Source: Cricetomys ansorgei (Eukaryota; Chordata; Mammalia; Rodentia; Nesomyidae). From it: a DNA stretch of 64,000 nt. The stretch lies in the NCBI GenBank assembly GCA_026225945.1, contig JAMJFZ010001133.1, forward strand, positions 12,465,501 to 12,529,500. Reading direction: 5' to 3'. Of the stretch, positions 11,225 to 23,394 are shown in pieces (positions within the stretch are counted from its first letter, which is position 1; the number at the start of each line of letters is the position of its first letter). Position numbers and translations under genes: made by a program. The notes below the pieces were generated by a model, which was given only the letters and a program-made list of their open reading frames with translations, did not search any database and had not been told where the DNA came from.

Positions 11225-11393
11225 TGCTGGGCGGTGGTGGCGCACACCTTTAATCCCAGCACTCAGGAGGCAGAGTCAGGCAGATCTCTGTGAGTGTGAG
11301 GCCGACCTGATCTACAGAGTGAGTTCCAGGACAGCCAGAGTTACAACAGAGAAACTCTGTCTTGAAAACCCAATAAATAAAATAAACAAACAA
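11225..11393 (+). repeat. B1 SINE
   Basis: A nearly complete B1 (7SL-derived SINE): 'tgctgggcggtggtggcgcacacctttaatcccagcactcaggaggcag' (with the A box), 'tgagttccaggacagccag', and an A-rich tail 'aataaataaaataaacaaacaaa'. The wording is young and little diverged. Confidence 0.93.
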
Positions 11394-11456
11394 ATACTTT
11401 TTGTAATGTGTTTCTATGTATGTTCATGTCTGTATGAATGTTCAAATGTGGATGGA

Positions 11457-11458
<2 letters not shown>

Positions 11459-11496
<38 letters not shown>
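11459..11496. repeat. (GT)n microsatellite
   Basis: About 18 GT units between the B1 and the following LTR-like repeat. Confidence 0.95.
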
Positions 11497-11498
<2 letters not shown>

Positions 11499-11544
11499 TA
11501 TGTAATCCTGCAGGCTGGAATTTAAAGACAGGTTGTCTGAGTTG

Positions 11545-11905
11545 TCAGAGTTCTGTTGTTGTAAAAGCAACTGAAAGAAAGAAGGGTTTATTTAACTCTT
11601 ACCCTGACCACAGGCTATCATGAATGGCAGGTTAGGGGATGAACTTGACCAGGAACTGCGGCAGAGACCATGGAGGAACGCTGCTTACTGGCTTACTCTC
11701 CCTAGCTTGCTCAGCCTTCTTTCTCTACAACCCAGGATCACCTGCCTGGGGTTGGCATCACCCACAATGGGCTGGACTCTCTCTCCCACATCAATCTTTA
11801 GTCAAGAAAATGCCCCCCCAGACTTACAGGCCAATCTTATGGGCAAATTTTCTCAATTCATTTTCCTCTTCAGGTGACTCTAGCTTGTGCCTGTTGAGTT
11901 GATGA
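11545..11905 (-). repeat. LTR-like rodent repeat (TGTCAACTTGACA type), reversed
   Basis: Reads 'gggtttatttaactctt', 'gagaccatggaggaacgctgcttactggcttac', 'aagaaaatgccc' and 'ggtgactctagcttgtgcc', the reverse complement of the family seen at 892-1290. Two 80-90 codon open frames across it are chance frames. Confidence 0.65.
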
Positions 11906-11925
11906 AAAGTCAATCAGTACCAGGT

Positions 11926-12150
11926 GTCACCCTCACGTGAGGCAGGATCTAAACTCAAAATGCAGTAATTCAGCTAGTTTAGCTGCTCACCTTGCTCCAA
12001 GAACTCTCCTGCCTCTGTTCCCCAAGCACAGGGTTTACAGGGAAGGTGTCCTTTGCACCTGACTTTACATGGGTGCTGGAAACCCAAACTGATGCTCACA
12101 CTACAGTGCCAAGTGCTTTACCCACTGAGCTCTCTTACCCAACCCCTGTA
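11926..12150 (-). repeat. B4 SINE
   Basis: 'aactctcctgcctctgttccccaagcacagggtttacag', then 'cctgactttacatgggtgctgg' and 'aagtgctttacccactgagctctcttacccaacccc' match a reversed B4: the B1-like part first, then the tRNA-like part. Confidence 0.65.
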
Positions 12151-12669
12151 GGTTTTAACCTCTTTCATTATCAGACTCTTTGCTGTCCCAGATCCCCTCC
12201 TGTTTCTATGCAATGTGGGTAATGAGAGCTTGTATAATGAGTTTATATGAACTACACTTGGTTTTGGAGAAAACACAAATTTCAGGTCATGTTGCAGCTT
12301 ACCACTGATGCAAGAATTGCTATCCCTGTGGAATATTACAGGAAACGAATGGGGTTTTATTACTTAACCATCTAGTGTCCACAGGACTTTGGACACTATT
12401 GACACATGGAGTATTCAGTAGTGCAACTTACATTTTGTCTTAATGGACTCCTTCTGATGTCTTCATATCAGCACACGGGGCTACCTATAAAACCTTAAGA
12501 TTGAACAATCTCATAACGCCCTGTGTTTTGTCTTCCTACTGGGTGGCTGCATGTCCTGCTTTCGTTTTCCATTGTATCCTTATGAGGATATGACTAAGCC
12601 AATACTTCTTCCTTTTTATTAGACCACTCAAAATAATAAGATAAAAACCACTTTGAAATTGAACATAAT
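12151..12669. other. Unique DNA, no gene seen
   Basis: No recognisable repeat, no significant open frame. Confidence 0.45.
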
Positions 12670-13010
12670 GACTAGGCAGTTATCTTAGCTAGTAAAGTGC
12701 TTTCTGTGCAAGCATGAGGAACTGAGTTTGGATCCAAAGGACCCACGGGAAGGTTGAGCCACATGCATCTGCAAACCCAGGGCTGGGAGTGGGGGTGGGG
12801 AGATATGTAGATCCTAAGTTTCACTGGTCTAGCCAAGACAGCAAATTCCAGTATCAGTGAGAAATTCTGTCTCTAAATGTTAAGATGTATCATTCTCATG
12901 ATACATGAAGACCCCAGACATGGACCTCCAGCCTCAGTGTGCACATGTGGACGAGTCTTCTACTCTATACATACATATGTGCACACATGCCATCAACACA
13001 CATGTGTAAA
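12670..13010 (+). repeat. B4 SINE
   Basis: 'agtaaagtgctttctgtgcaagcatgaggaactgagtttggatcc' is the tRNA-like head. The body has 'gtgagaaattctgtctctaaa' and 'gaccccagacatggacctccagcctc', and the tail is CA/TG-rich ('gtgcacatgtgg', 'atgtgcacacatgcc'). An 8-bp inverted repeat (atgtatca...tgatacat, 12885-12906) lies inside. Confidence 0.7.
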
Positions 13011-13389
13011 CTGCATGTAGATCTACAGGAATTTTGAAAGGCTCTTATTTTTAAGAGAGAAATGTTTTGTTGACACTGTTTCTCCACAATAAATAAAAAC
13101 AGGACAAGAGAAGGCTTCAACACACTCCCAGATACGTCTTAACTTACTTTTTTGACACTTCGTACAAAGTTAAGTTTTGAAACAAGGGTAAAGTAAAGCA
13201 TGTTTGTGTTGCTGTTGTTGTTGGAGCCAGCATTTTCTTCCAGTAGAGAATCAGCATCCAACAGCTGTAATAGAGGTGATGAAATGATCAGAAATGAAAG
13301 TTGTCATGGTAAAGTGGCCCCTACAGTGTCCCCCAGCTCCACAACATGTTTCCAGGGTGTGCCAGGAAGAAATAAAGCCAAAATATAAA

Positions 13390-13700
13390 CTGTTAATGCT
13401 GTGAGGTGAAGTATTCTGTGTCCAATAAAGAGGATGAAGTCGACGACGAGCGACCAGCCAAGTTCATCAGTGCTTCATGGAGGAATTGGATATCTTGAAG
13501 AATCCAGGACAGGACCAGCGAGGACCTGTGCACTTCCCAGCAGCTTAAGATGATGGGGCAATTTACAGGATCACTGCTGACATCAGCAAGGGGACACCAA
13601 TGAGAGTTTCATCTGAGAATATAAAATTGTAGTTCAGGGCAGAAACTACGGCAAGAAGAGAGATGAAATGTGGCTCAGGGAGGAATCCGCTTGTGATCTC
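13390..13700 (+). pseudogene. Possible degraded coding relic, unrecognised
   Basis: A + strand reading shows protein-like text: NKEDEVDDERPAKF at about 13420-13460, then after a shift of frame MEELDILKNPGQDQRGP, a stop, and in the same frame DDGAIYRITADISKGTPMRV ending near 13630. After another shift, KKRDEMWLREES follows. Mixed charged and hydrophobic composition and continuation past a stop suggest an old retrocopy or exon relic, but no family is recognised and no A-tail is obvious. It could equally be chance. Confidence 0.22.
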
Positions 13701-16700
13701 CTGAGTATGTCATCGGCCCTAGACTGAAGAGCTGTGAGGGCTGGGACATCAGGAAGCGAGGTTATCCAAAGCAGAAATTAACAAAGGACCAGAATCCCTC
13801 AATGTCTGCTCTTAATTTAGAATGGGTACTAATAATTTGACTTTCTCTGTTTTTCTCTTTTAAACATTTTAAATATTTGAGCATATGATCATTCTCTACC
13901 ATGTTCCCATCTTTGCTAACTCAGCAGAACTGCATAAAATAATTTCCCAGAAAAAAAGCTGCTGTTATTTCATTATTTAATAAACCTTGGTGGAAACTCA
14001 CAGATTATGCTGAACACAATACGATTTGCTTGGTGTTACTTTGTATAGAGCTGTGGTTTCAATTGTGGGTTAATTAGCATTTATGATTGGGAGAAGATGA
14101 CTTGAATATGCCTTTCAGGGCTGTTCAGAGAGATAGACACCCTGAAAGGCCTCTGTGGTATTATTGCAAGTGGTACCAAGAAAGAGCAAGTGTTAATTTA
14201 GCCTGGTAGAGCATTTTAAAGGGAAGATTTTAAAGAGCCCTAGTTGGCTATGCACCTATAGTTCTGAAGCTTGCTTATGGTGATGTGGTGACCCCAAGAC
14301 ATTTACTCTGAGCATATGAACTGTCTCTGTGTTGCTCTGAGTTGCCACTTACAGCCTAGAGACAGGACTCATTGTAATTATCCAACAAAATAATTTTCTT
14401 CTAATTTTCTATTTACTTTGTCTGGAATTCTATTCTTTACAAATCACTTCTCTCTCTTTTTTACACAAATGCAGTTTGCTGCTATTAAGGTATAAAAGCA
14501 AGTATTCAGAGGCTTATCTATTTCAGCTCCAAGTCCACACCTATAAAATACACAGGGAGATTATTCTGAGAATCTCCAGAATGAAGAATGTGTTCCATTG
14601 AGCTGAGCGGGTGGATAGGGCCTGTGGCTGTTACATATTCAGAAAGATGGTTTGCAAGCAGAAGATAATTTAAACTTTTGGTTTCTCTGTTTGGGCTTTT
14701 CTTTTTATTCATCTCATAGAAGTTCAGCAATTACCTGGAATTACAAAATAATTATTATTTTTTAAAACAGAGGAGGAGAAATAACCATGAGTGAATTCAT
14801 TTGGCAGACAATGTGCAGGTCCAGGAGGGACACACAGTTAAATAAAGTATGTCTTGTTGTCAGGGTCAAGACCCAAACTGGACAGTATAACTTGTTACTG
14901 TGAATCGCAGGTCCTTTACAACCTGCCAAAACTTTCCCTCAGCAAACGTAGTATTAGAATAGTAATGGGAAGGGGGGCTGAAAATTAAGTATTTAGAATA
15001 CTCAAAATTGTTCTTTTCTGCTAACCTGCCCATTAGGTTATTCCTCCCTGGAAGGCTGGGATGGAAGCTGGAGTCGCCTGCGAACAAGGCTGCCCTGAAC
15101 CTTCCTTGTGAAGCTGCCGTGGGGTCTGCGTTGCAGACAGGGAGAGGATGGCTTTCTCTCTGTGAGAAGTCAGGTGACAAACTGACTGCTGCTTTGCCCC
15201 AGCTCTCCCCATTTCACAGATACTCACAGGCACCCTGACGGGACGCTGAAGACAGGATTTCTCACCTGAAGTGAGCTAACATCCAAGTGTATTGATGTCA
15301 AGGTACTGGTGCCGCATACATACTGTTCTGCGCCTCATCCCCTGCCTCCGGCCGAGAAATCTTGGCTGCAGTCTCTTGCTTTAAACTTCCTCATCCTCAG
15401 AAGGAGAGGCTAGCTCTCCACATAGGTCGGATTCTCTTCTCAGACTCCCTCCATGTGCCCGTTTCCCACAATGGGCATAGAAACTCTCTTCAGTGTCTCC
15501 ACTACACTGTTGCCCTTCTCATTGTCTGTCCAGGACACTGAAAACTCCTTAGTCCCCAATCATCCATCTCAGTGTCTTCCTGAACCACGGGCTCCATCCA
15601 AAACCTAACACTTCAGGCCTCAGGTTCTCTCTGTTAAAAAAAATCAATTTCTCCATTTCATAATGGTCTATCATTTTCTCTTACTCTTGATGTGTACAGT
15701 GTCTGGTCCAAAGGAGACTGTCACAACTCCAAATGTCAGTACATATGTCCAGAAATGAATCTTCACTCAGCTCAAGCTGGACTATCGAAGGAGTGCTAGA
15801 AGCCTACCACCAGCATTTCTCAGGAACCTGCTAAATGAATTTCCGTCTGCCAGAAAGGGCCACTTCTCTTGGCATATACCTGTGCTTGCATACCAAAGCC
15901 CATGCTAGCCTCCTGGCCCCTCTCCTGGAGGAGCCATTCCTGCTCCTCTATACTAGCTTCCAGGCTGTTGCAGCTCACAGGTAACTCTCCTCCCTGGATA
16001 TCTGCTCATGTTCTATAGAATGGCAAGGTGGTCATTCACACCGCCCTCGCTACTGTTCTTGCTTCTCTCACAGATAGACCTGGCCATGTCCAGTCTGCTT
16101 CTTTTCTTTTTGCTCTGGAATCTTCCAGATGCCTCTGAATATCATCTTTCTCTTACCTATAACAAAATTCTCCCCTCAAATTATGGAGTGGCTAGTCAGT
16201 GGATTCTTTGCTGCACCCTTTCTCTTGCATGTGAGCCTGAACCACGCATTCTAGACAGCAAACCCAGGACCGTTGGCCCGTGTCTTTGGTAACAGTAACT
16301 CAATAGCAGACTATAGAAATTCACTTGCTATTACCCAATGTAGATATTTTCTTATTTACCAAAATTCCATATGCCTAGCTTTGAATAGCTTCTTGTTTTA
16401 CCCGATTGACAAGGAGCACCTGAAAACCGTCAGGTGGCGTGGGATAATTTACCCGATAACTCGTCTGAAATGATGACTTTCAGGGTTTCGGTAGCAGATT
16501 CCCTTATCGCAGCCCCTCCCATTCCTATTGCAACCCCAGGGATAGGACGTATGATGGGCAGAAAGAGCTACAAACAAGAAAAACAATTGAATGCAGAGTA
16601 AGTGATGTGCCACGGGGAAAACTGTTGGGACTTTCTCTGAGTCAGTTTTCCACCCACGCATCTTTGTCCTTCCAAGAGAATTAAATTACAGAACAGAACA

Positions 16701-17804
16701 ATGTCCTGTTCTCCAAAGGTTTAGAGGAGATAAACAAATAGGTTACCTAAGCCGGGGCAGAGGGTATGCAGAGAAAACACATGACCACCACGCACGCTGC
16801 TTTATTGCCATTATTAAACCATTTGCAATGACATCAATATGACAGGTGAAAGTCCATTCCAAAGTGTCACATCTACCATGCACTCTAGGCTGGTAAAATG
16901 GACTAATATTTGATTTATTACATACATTCACAGAGACACATCACAAACAACTGCCCACTTTAGATACAGAAGCTAACGGGAACCACTGGAAATCCATAAA
17001 ATCGCAAACAATACCTAAATAAATAAAGTTGAAATAACAAGAAGAATTATGTTCTATATTAAGTGTCAACAATTTGTGTGGGTCAGATGCAAAAGAGAAT
17101 GGGTGAAAAGCTTCCTTGAGAGGGTTAAATGTGGGTCTCCTGTGTATGCAATCAGAACTACAGTTATTCAGTAGACCTTGGAGGAGATGAAAACCTCTGA
17201 ATAACAGTAAAAACCCTTAAGGGAAAATCCTCCTGGTCATTCGGACCTGAGTAGTGACTTAACATTCCAGGTGAGCAGGTCAATCACCATCAGGAAGGAG
17301 GGATGGGAATAATTCTCCCCTTAATGAGGTACCGTACTTTTCCATGCCAGAGTTCCTGCCCCATGATGCCATGAGGTTGCCCAGAGGTTTGTTGACTATA
17401 TCTACCTTTCTGTTTCCATTTCCTTCTTTTCTGTTTCTTTTGGATGCTGGTGACAACCTACATAAACTTTTCTGGTTCTTTGTGCTTCCTTAACTCATTC
17501 TCTGGAGCCTCCCTCTGAGACCATGCAGCTGCCTGCTGCCCGGTGGCAGTCCTCCCTTCAGGTAGCTCAAAGGGCGTTCTCCTCTCTTCCAATTTCCTCT
17601 TCCAGGCAACTGTTGAGATTTACAGCTTGTCTACTCTGGAGTAGTTTTCCTTTAAAAACAATAGAATTGCCTTTGCAATTCTGTTCTTTGGAGTTTGTTC
17701 TTATTCTTTTATGAATGAGACGAAGAACCCCAAAGGAGGACCCCGTTTGCATCGTCTGTCAGTGATGATAGAATTCCACTTAATTCTGGTAACAAAAGTA
17801 GAGA
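13701..17804. other. Unique DNA with no gene or clear repeat
   Basis: About 4 kb without recognisable SINE, LINE or LTR, which is long for this window. Short patches with higher CpG and more balanced composition occur at 15030-15350 and 16280-16660. Open frames of 60-105 codons occur on both strands at 14866-15238 and overlap each other, so none is persuasive. Repeat-free stretches of this kind may hold conserved non-coding elements, but conservation cannot be judged from one sequence. Confidence 0.4.
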
Positions 17805-18015
17805 GAGGAAGACAGAAAAAAGAAAGAGAGAGGGAGGGAATGTGCGTTAGTGGGAATTGAACCTTTGCATATGCTAGGCTTCCATTACAACCCTGAGTTA
17901 TATAAGTTCCCAGCGCTGCCTAGGCTGACCTTGAGATCATGTTGGAGCCCAGGCAGTTCTTGAAATTGTGATTGCCCTGTCTCAGCCTCCTAAAATACTC
18001 TCAGAGTGAACAGAA
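17805..18015 (-). repeat. Dimeric B1/ID-related SINE with GA-rich flank
   Basis: After a GA-rich run (17805-17845) comes 'gaattgaacctttgcatatgctaggc', then 'gcctaggctgaccttgagatcatg' and 'cctgtctcagcctcctaaaatactc'. This is reversed tRNA-like then reversed 7SL-like sequence, well diverged. Confidence 0.5.
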
Positions 18016-18429
18016 GTCATAAGATCTGTCTCCCCTGGGTCCGGTTCGTGCACTGCTCAGAAATCACCAAGCTAATGTGACTATCAGATCACATTTTAAC
18101 ATATGGAATAATAAAAATGTTATTTCATAAGTAAACAAAGTATTGTTGAATTGTGTGCCAATAGTGTATTTTACTTCATGAAGTCAACTTTTCTCCCAAA
18201 TTCATTCTAAAAGTCAATTTAAGGAACACAGGAGGCAAGAGGTTGGGCCCTGAGATAGAGGTAGCTCACAATGAACCAGATGAGTATATTACTTTCTTTT
18301 TGTTTTTCTCATTCTGATTTAAAATAAATTATTGTTTACCAAGTAGCCTATAGAATGTTTCTGAGCGTCACAATGTTTCCACTGTTAATGCCAAAGATGA
18401 GAGGAGAAAGACCACTGACTCAAATCATC

Positions 18430-18960
18430 AAGGCCAAACTAATTAAAGCAAGCAATTATTTAAAGCAAGCTTTTTTTATTTGTGTACATGGGCTGCCTCC
18501 CCCTAAGGCAGGGTTTTGAGAGATCAGCATCGGATACGAGGAAGACAAGGTTTTTATAGCTCAGGAGTAGGGGTTTTCCAAATGGGGGAAGATAGGTGGG
18601 GATGCAGAGCAGAACATAAGCACAACAGGTGAGTCAGGAAGACCTCCTGAAACAAAGACATGATTGCAAAGCGGTCATAGCAAGGTAGTCACAGGTTATA
18701 ACAACCTTTTGAACAAAGGTAGGGTTGTGAGATGGTTATTAACTTTTTGAAACAAAGACATAGTTGCCATTTCTTAGAACAGGCACTACAGACACATTTG
18801 TAGTTAAGGTTACAGGTGGGGCATAGCCAATCCTCTGGAAACAGAGGTTTAATCATAAACAGGAATGAGCCTAATTTGTCTTTACTATACGATGGCTTTT
18901 AAACCCAAGATGGAGGCAGGCTGGTTCTTCACCACCTGTTTTGTGATCTGGTATTTTCAC
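18430..18960 (-). repeat. LTR-like sequence, reversed
   Basis: On the minus strand the start region reads as a 3' LTR end: a purine/pyrimidine block 'ctgccttagggggaggcagcc', an AAATAAAA signal and a short T/A-rich terminus. Repeated inner words ('gaaacaaagacatg(a/g)ttg' at about 18649 and 18739, 'aacaaaggtagggttgtgag') also suggest a retroviral-type LTR. The family is not identified. Confidence 0.4.
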
Positions 18961-19222
18961 CCAGTCACCAAGCAACTTAAGATTGCTTGTCACTTCCTCT
19001 GTTTACATATGTAATGTGTGTTCCATGCAGAATTGCCAGCTTTTGTTCTCTTCTTCTTCATTTTGAAAGGTTAGCATCTGAGCCAACAAGTTTTATGGCA
19101 TGATCCTGGGTGCGCTGTTTCTTAACAGTTTATCCTCTGTAAAATCTAGATGAGGAGTGAAATGGATTCAGGCTTTGCCTACTTGATAAATCAGTCTGAT
19201 CAGGAATCTCCTGCCCCCTCTC

Positions 19223-19225
<3 letters not shown>

Positions 19226-19266
<41 letters not shown>
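19226..19266. repeat. (TG)n microsatellite
   Basis: About 20 TG units. The two short open frames over it are produced by the repeat. Confidence 0.95.
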
Positions 19267-19268
<2 letters not shown>

Positions 19269-19409
19269 TGTCTTGTCTGGATACAAAAGTGTAAAATGCT
19301 ATCTTTTCTCCACATCATCATCTATAGCCTCTTGAGCCTTCTGATCACAACCACCGTTGCCTCCTTAAGGTATTAGTAAACTACAAAGAATCTTGGTGCT
19401 TGTCATTAG

Positions 19410-19570
19410 CATTTATTACATTTACACCCTGAAATTAGTAAGCCCTTGGCCTCAATATTAATTACATGATTTTAATTCTCAAGTTAGAAAACTGAGATCT
19501 ATCACCCAATAACTCCGGTGAAAGTGCCAAGTGAGAAAACAGTGTACTCACTCCCAACAGCCTCTTTATG
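19410..19570 (-). repeat. MIR-like fragment
   Basis: 'taattctcaagttagaaaactgagatctatcaccc' resembles the reversed MIR consensus region (gaggaaactgagg...cacccagc). Strongly diverged. Confidence 0.35.
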
Positions 19571-19639
19571 AACAATGCCAAATAGTTTAAAAATGAAACA
19601 AGGCAGTTCTCAAATAAAAATAACCAATTCTTTTAAAAA

Positions 19640-20162
19640 AGAGATTTTTTAAAAAAAATTTTATGTGCATGTGTGTGTCCCTACACGTGTACAGTGCCTA
19701 AGGAAATCAGAAGAAGGTGTTGGATCCCCTGGAGCTGGAGTGAGAGATGGTTGTGAGCAGCTATGTGGGTGCTGAGGTCCTCTGCAGGAGCAGCTAGTGC
19801 TCTTAACTGTACACCTACTGTGGTGGTTCAGTAAGGAGACATGGAGGCGTATTCATAGATACAAACCCTGCCAGTCCTCAGCAGAGGGAACCACTATCAT
19901 GGCCAGCACCATACTGGACAGTGGAACTCTGAACCTCTCATCTCAGGGGTTTTTATTGATACCTACACTCCTCAGGTGTTCTATTGATACCAGTGCAGAT
20001 CATGAGAATTTACATCTTCACATAAAGCCAACGCCTGCAGATGATCCCCAAAGCCTAGGCCTAGGCAGCCCCTCACCCAACAACGCACAAAACAACCATT
20101 TTATACATAACCGAAAATAAACTTTGGCATCACTGAACCACTGAGATGTCTCTCCAGCACCC
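19640..20162 (-). repeat. B3/B2-type SINE split by an insertion
   Basis: The first part (19640-19808) reads 'gttggatcccctggagctggag' and 'gtgctgaggtcctctgcagg', and reaches 'gtgctcttaact'. The missing promoter end, 'gaaccactgagatgtctctccagcaccc', appears only at 20135-20162. About 320 bp of foreign DNA lies between the two halves. Confidence 0.7.
19819..20129 (+). mobile_element. LTR-like insert inside a SINE
   Basis: The insert begins TGTGGTGGTTCAG and ends AAATAAACTTTGGCA. It thus has TG...CA ends and an AATAAA signal about 15 bases from the 3' end, like a solo LTR of about 311 bp. It splits a B3 SINE. I do not see a clean target-site duplication at these exact ends (acctac versus tcactg), so the boundaries or the class may be slightly off. 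Confidence 0.45.
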
Positions 20163-22269
20163 AGGACTTTAGTTCTCAGAGCTGAGTTCATATGACGCTG
20201 ATCATTTTTCCGTTGTTCTATTTGGTATCCACATAATTAGATGGTGACCTCCCCTTTCCTGGTGTTATCCCTCGGTTATGGCGCTATAACTCACCAGGTT
20301 CCACTTGTTAGCATCTTAACATTTGGTGAGAAATTTAGAAGGTTTTTTTTTTAATTCAGTAACCCAACTCAGTAACTTCATTAGAAATTGTTTTGGCCAA
20401 AGTGTAAACATGGGCAGCCCCTCCTCCGGTCTCCTGAAACCTCGCAGTTCTGCTGGATAAAAAGCAATCGAAAGGATTGTACAGGACACTTTATGAATGT
20501 AAACACTGAGTGCTTTGATGTGTTTGTTGCCATAGCTTAGTTTTATCTGTGAAGAACTCAGAGCTGAGAAAGGAAGGTTTAGGTCCAGTGGGAAAGGCTC
20601 TTGGAAGTCAGAAGAAAGGAATTCTGGGATTTGGGTAGAGTAGATCTGACAAGCCCTGTATGGAGTCATTAGCCCCCGTGCACTGTCCTGCAGGGCCAGA
20701 TACTAATGTCACACTTATGTAGAGCTGCTGAAGGATCTTGTTGTTAGTCCCTCAAGCTAGACATTTAGCCTCATTTTAAAAGACGTTACTCTGGGTTCTA
20801 GAAGGTTCTCTGAAACAGGTTTAAACTGGTTTCCTTTTATCTCATAAGTCTAGGTCTTTGAACCGTTGTACCCACCACTCTCTTTACTCATAGAATTCAT
20901 TAAAGAAAAGTTTAAAAATCTTGACTACGATAGATTCTCAAATATAAATCCTACACTTCCCTCTTCACTCACGAATAGGAATTAAGTGATAACACCATAC
21001 TGAGCACCCCATCTAAAAGCGTTTTATTATATAGATTGTGCTAAAAAGTTTTGAAGCAACAACACATGTTGAAAATGCCAAAATAAAAATTGACATGGAA
21101 AATTCATGTGTTTTAATAAAATATATGTTTATTTCAGTATATGAGAGATTGATAGGAGATAAGCAGTGAAATATTTCTGTCGGTGTCACAAGAGCGTATC
21201 ACTTACATATAAAAAAATTCGTGGCTTTACCATGTTACTGCTTTGAGGTTGAGAAATCTGAAGGTTTGTGAGGTTAACAAGCACGCTTAGAACTCACGCT
21301 CACCGGGCTTTGTCTCCAGGCTTGTAGGGTTGAAGTCCTGCCACACAAAAACCATTTCACAATTTACCTGCAGGTCTGTGCGCCCAACAGAAAAGAAGCT
21401 GCTTTCCTTTGAACTTTAGAATATTCTAACAACGTATGTTGTCATAGTGCCCTGATGCAGAATCCGTGGATAGATTAAATGCTCATTGAGAAGGGCTCAA
21501 CTTCTCTTTCTGAGAAGACAAACTGCTTCGTATGTTAACCTGTGCACTCCATTCTCTTTCAAATCAAACCTGCCACGCACACTTCTGAACAGAACAACGT
21601 TTATGTTTTCTCATGAAAGAAAAGTAAGTTCTGAAAGCAAAGCAGAAGCAAATCTATATAACATTTCTCTTTCTTAGATGCAGATAAACCTGACTCTTTG
21701 CTGCTGGTACACAAGGTGTGGCCAGAAGTGACTGAGGCGCCTCTCCCCGACAGCAAACTTGATTTTCACTTAAGGTTCCTGGTCAAAAACAGCACTGACT
21801 GGAACCACTTTTCCTTTTTTTTTTATAATGAGTGGTGAGATGCATGAAGTCAGAGAAAAGTGAGAATAGATGTTTACATTTTTGAAGAGTCTTGGGAATC
21901 CCAATTATTCACAGAGTTGGGGGTGGGAGGAGTGGAAGGGTGGGGTAAGCCAGTTGTAGGATTCCTCAAAGCAAGTCTCCCCACTTCCAGCTCTTTCCTC
22001 TTCCCTCTTCCTCTTTTCCCTCCTCCCTTCCCTCTCTTCCTCCACTGATGCATTTTTCTCCCAAATAAATATGAAGACTGGTGAAGTGGGAACACCTTAT
22101 ACTATCTCCAGAAAAAAAAAAAAAGCTATTTTGACTTTGACCATTACTTTTAGCATAACCACATATAATCAAAATAAAACTTTTATCTTATTTAAAATTC
22201 TATTCTTAAATTATAACTTGTGAGAGGTATACTAAACCCTTTCAATCAGAGGCCACATGTACATTTTCC
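20163..22269. other. Unique DNA, no gene seen
   Basis: No recognisable repeat. A 117-codon minus-strand frame at 20316-20669 has no family resemblance and no coding support. A pyrimidine-rich run lies at 21980-22050 (CTTCC/TCCC type) and an A-run at 22109-22122. Confidence 0.4.
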
Positions 22270-22289
22270 TGTTGTTCAGTGGTGGCGCA

Positions 22290-22640
22290 GTGGTCTGATG
22301 TGTAAGTTCCTGTGTCAGAGTATCAACACTTCAATGCAGCAGTGTTAGGAGTAGGGGCCTACCAGAGGGTGGTGTTGGAATCTCGTGAATGGGTGAGTAT
22401 CGCTACAGAAAGCACTTAGGAAATAGCTCCTCCTTTTGTCTTCTTTTCTGCCACAGCAGGGCATGGCTGCCCACCCCTCCGGAAGATACAACTTTCAAGG
22501 TGTTTTCTTGGAATCAGACCAACTAAATTCTAATATGCAAGCACCTTGATCATAGATGTCCCAGCCTCCAGAACAGTACGAACTAATTGAGTCTGGGTGA
22601 TCGGTCACAGCAGCACAAAACTAAGAACGCAGGACGGCAC
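22290..22640 (+). repeat. MaLR LTR fragment (MST/MLT1-like)
   Basis: 'gtgttaggagtaggggcctaccagagggtggtgtt', 'aatctcgtgaatggg', 'accttgatcatagatgtcccagcctccagaacagtacgaa' and 'ggtcacagcagcacaaaactaagaa' follow the order of an ancient mammalian MaLR LTR consensus. Diverged but collinear. Confidence 0.65.
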
Positions 22641-23390
22641 TTTAGAAGTCTTTCAATGACCTCATTTGGACTAATTAGTAAAGGCAGCATCTAGAGAGTG
22701 CAAATCCATCTTAAATAATCTTAGTTGATTCAGGTGGTGAATGCTTGACAGACCTTCTGCAAAAGGTTCATCAGCTAAGAAAATACAGGCAAATGAACTA
22801 AACAGAAATGAGTAATTATTTTTAATAACGTGCTCATAAAGTGAGTGTCTGATAATATTATGGGATAGCTTTATATTATTGGGAATGAAATTAAGAGTCT
22901 TTGCAAAGAATGGTTATTTGACTCAGGTAAGAATTCTAATGATACTAAGAAATGAATTTTGAAACAGTAGGTGAAAAACCCAAATTAAATTACTCCATGA
23001 GATACGAGAGCAGAAAATTCATATTTCTAAATGCATTATATTATTTCTAAATGTATTGCTGGAGAAATGCTTATAATTAAATATTTCATGTAGATAGCTT
23101 TCAATTTCATCTGCATTTTTAAAAACTTACTTTTACTTTTAAAAATATCATTGTGTGTATGTATGAATTTTACATTTTTACCATTTTTTTAACTATGATA
23201 TTTTTGCCATGAAGTGTCGTTTACTTCCACTTGATTTAGTTTTTTACTAAGAATCATATCTGCTACATTCTACTATTTTTTTTAACCACTTGAAGGCTTC
23301 ATATTCCAGGTATAGTTAAAAATTCTCAAGCTGCTATAGTTAAAGGTATTTGAAAGGAATTAAAAAGAAGCTAAGGAGGAGCATTTATGA
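22641..23390. other. AT-rich DNA, no gene seen
   Basis: Low GC with several T-runs; nothing recognised. Confidence 0.45.
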
Positions 23391-23394
23391 TGGG

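Noticed and set aside
14866..15238. GC-richer patch with 76-104 codon frames, considered as an alternative promoter or exon
   Set aside because: CpG density is well below that of the 29-kb island and the frames overlap on both strands without any family match.
20316..20669. 117-codon minus-strand frame
   Set aside because: No recognised motif, no conserved-looking composition, no start context; length is possible by chance.
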